The translations under genes and the position numbers were made by a program. Positions 6,089 to 7,301 of a DNA stretch of 7,301 nucleotides are shown piece by piece; the first letter of the stretch is position 1; every line of letters begins with the position of its first letter. The notes under the pieces were generated by a model. It was not told the DNA's origin and made no database searches. It saw only the letters and a list, made by a program, of their open reading frames with translations. This DNA is from JBBIWA01 sp037439425 (GTDB lineage: Bacteria > Acidobacteriota > Blastocatellia > RBC074), in contig JBBIWA010000126.1 in NCBI GenBank assembly GCA_037439425.1, positions 1 to 7,301 of the forward strand, in the 5' to 3' direction.

Positions 6089-6356
6089 GGTCTGAGTTTC
6101 CTGATTACGAAAGGGGCATAATGGTTATGGAGGTATAGGTCTCTGTGGGGCTGTGTGGACTTGGTTATCGGGTTAGGCTGGTCTCCCAAAGGCTGCTGGC
6201 TACGGCCTTGTCTGCGAATTTGCCTCGACGACAACTCAGCGCCTGGTCCCAATAGCGAACGCTTACCCTGAAAGCACCCACAGCGGGGCGGGGTAACTCC
6301 AACCTTCCGACAGCGAACATTATTCTCTCATGTAGGATCGAAAGTCAATTATTGAT
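6089..6356 (-). other. 268-base leader/intergenic region upstream of the receiver gene
   Basis: No protein is supported here. The minus strand would form a transcribed leader of about 225 bases if the promoter at 6319-6348 is used. It is rich in C-runs and short repeats but I cannot match it to a known riboswitch class. Confidence 0.4.
6319..6348 (-). promoter_or_regulatory. promoter candidate for the receiver-domain gene
   Basis: On the minus strand TTGACT (6348-6343) and AATAAT (6324-6319) lie 18 bases apart, just after the stop codon of the exported-protein gene. The match to the sigma70 consensus is good. Its distance from the receiver start implies a long 5' untranslated region. Confidence 0.5.
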
Positions 6357-7001
6357 TCAGGGCTCCGCTGGCTCTTTTTTGCCAGGGCTGGAAGAGGGCT
6401 GAGGCAAGACCGCATAGCTTCGGGCATTGCTCTCAATGGCCTTGGTCAGATCCAGAATCGTGAGCAACTCTGCCTGCACGCGCGCGGCTTCGTCCATGTC
6501 AAAGACCTTACTGTTTTGGTGGAAAGGACTGTGGGCAAAAACATAGATCGACCTCGCCAGGCGACGAATCGAGCGGTCGAACTCTTTCGGCGTATCAGGC
6601 GGCTTGATCTCTTCAGATAATTCCACCTCCTGCTCACCCAGCGCCATCAGGCGGCGGAGGTTCTGCGCGCACTTGTGAATGGCTCTTACATCTTTGGCCA
6701 GTTGTTTGGCATTGAGCCGTCCCGCCTCATGCTCGCGCAGCAGTGCGTAGCCGATCTGCTGCAGGTCACGGAAGTTTTTAGCGAACTCCCGGCGTGCCAG
6801 CTCGCGGGCTCGATCAACTTCCTGCTGCCGCCTGCTTTGAGAGTATTTGAGCGCGCTACCATGGTCGCCTATAGGATTAATCAAGCTTCCTTTCGGTTGC
6901 GCTGAGGGCTTTGCCTGGGAAGGAAAGACCTGCACCGCGCTGGCTCTGACCAAGATTAGATTCGCCAGCAGGAGTTTGAGAATCAGACTATCAGAATACA
7001 T
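6357..7001 (-). CDS. predicted exported helical protein of unknown function
   Basis: The 214-residue protein begins with a hydrophobic segment (residues 5-22, LILKLLLANLILVRASA) that looks like a signal peptide with a possible cleavage after ASA (residue 22). The charged residues inside it make a signal anchor possible. A Pro/Ser/Gln-rich linker (25-58) leads into a helical domain (about 59-192) with RELARREFAKNFRDLQQIGYAL, then KDVRAIHKCAQNLRRLMALG with a lone Cys (C111), and a second helical part around RSIRRLARSIYVFAHSPFH. A Pro/Ser/Lys tail follows. I recognise no named family; KDxRAIxKCAxxLRxLMALG resembles hypothetical proteins I associate with Acidobacteriota (memory only). GAGG about nine bases before the ATG and a promoter at 7080-7108 support the start. 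It probably acts outside the cytoplasmic membrane. Confidence 0.75.
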   Translation of the reverse strand: MYSDSLILKLLLANLILVRASAVQVFPSQAKPSAQPKGSLINPIGDHGSALKYSQSRRQQEVDRARELARREFAKNFRDLQQIGYALLREHEAGRLNAKQLAKDVRAIHKCAQNLRRLMALGEQEVELSEEIKPPDTPKEFDRSIRRLARSIYVFAHSPFHQNSKVFDMDEAARVQAELLTILDLTKAIESNARSYAVLPQPSSSPGKKEPAEP

Positions 7002-7079
7002 GGTAGCGGCCCTCAGTCTGTAGGTTGAGTCTCATCTTCCGGCTGCAGACCAGCCCACTCTACTCGCCTAGCTGTCTCC

Positions 7080-7108
7080 AGTATAGCAGGCTCAAAGAGA
7101 GGTTCCAA
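7080..7108 (-). promoter_or_regulatory. promoter of the exported-protein gene
   Basis: On the minus strand TTGGAA (7108-7103) and TATACT (7085-7080) have the ideal 17-base spacing. Transcription would start near 7073, leaving a leader of about 70 bases before the ATG at 7001. Confidence 0.65.
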
Positions 7109-7225
7109 AGAAGGAAAGCCAGATGGGTGCACGTCACGATTGTAGGGTCAAAAGAAGATCGGTTGAAGCCTTAGTACATGTTTGCATAAATACGGTGACG
7201 TATGTTGACAGCAGCATCCAACGCC

Positions 7226-7301
7226 TCATTCCGAGCGAATCCCCAAGCGGTCGAGAAGTTGATGGAGATCATCGCGTGTAAACTTCCATTGAAAGGGCGA
7301 A
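7226..7301 (-). CDS. C-terminal end of an IS630-type transposase (partial, enters from the right edge)
   Basis: The frame reads SPFQWKFTRDDLHQLLDRLG, then four more residues and TGA (7226-7228). The FxWKFTRDDLxxLLxRL pattern is what I remember as the extreme C-terminus of one group of IS630 transposases. It differs from the complete IS630 element in this window, whose transposase ends otherwise, so this would be a second, distinct element. The rest lies outside the window. Just beyond the stop, TTAGTACATGTTTGCATAAATACG (7171-7194) partly resembles the inverted-repeat tip of the first element and may be its end at a TA dinucleotide (7172-7173). With only 24 residues visible the assignment is tentative. 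Confidence 0.5.
   Translation of the reverse strand, partial: SPFQWKFTRDDLHQLLDRLGIRSE

Overview
The window looks like a bacterial chromosome of moderate GC in which an accessory block (about 1-4140) meets a more ordinary stretch (about 4480-7170). No gene fixes the taxon. The exported protein, the orphan receiver protein and the inverted-repeat spacer element remind me of Acidobacteriota (Blastocatellia-like) genomes, but this is a weak inference. Every supported gene lies on the minus strand.

Accessory block, read on the minus strand from high to low coordinates. (1) An IS630-family element (2978-4137) has imperfect inverted ends, a TA repeat on each side and a transposase split into two frames. 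It sits in the 5' part of a broken coiled-coil gene (2480-2975). (2) Three integron-type attC sites follow, all in the same orientation as the genes (2460-2401, 2047-1973, 1146-1087). (3) They delimit a small cassette whose ORF runs in frame out of the preceding attC (2483-2097), and a two-gene cassette holding an Imm26-like immunity protein (1962-1531) and a small membrane protein (1494-1141). (4) Directly after the last attC is a heavily frameshifted ISAs1-family transposase (1051 to beyond base 1). No integron integrase is visible, so this resembles a CALIN, a cluster of attC sites lacking an integrase, being eroded by insertion sequences.

Ordinary block. A tRNA-Leu(CAG) gene (4611-4528) has a sigma70-type promoter whose -35 box covers the stop codon of the gene before it, and a rho-independent terminator after it. 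Upstream of it are an HD-domain hydrolase (5240-4650), a spacer carrying a 17-bp tandem duplication and a roughly 225-bp element with inverted ends and internal hairpins (5460-5684), a stand-alone receiver-domain protein (6088-5699) behind a long leader, and a predicted exported protein (7001-6357) with a good promoter. The right edge enters what looks like the 3' end of a second IS630-type transposase.

The cassette genes share an orientation and tight spacing but need not act together. Within the two-gene cassette, the immunity-like protein and the membrane protein are the pair most likely to be functionally linked.
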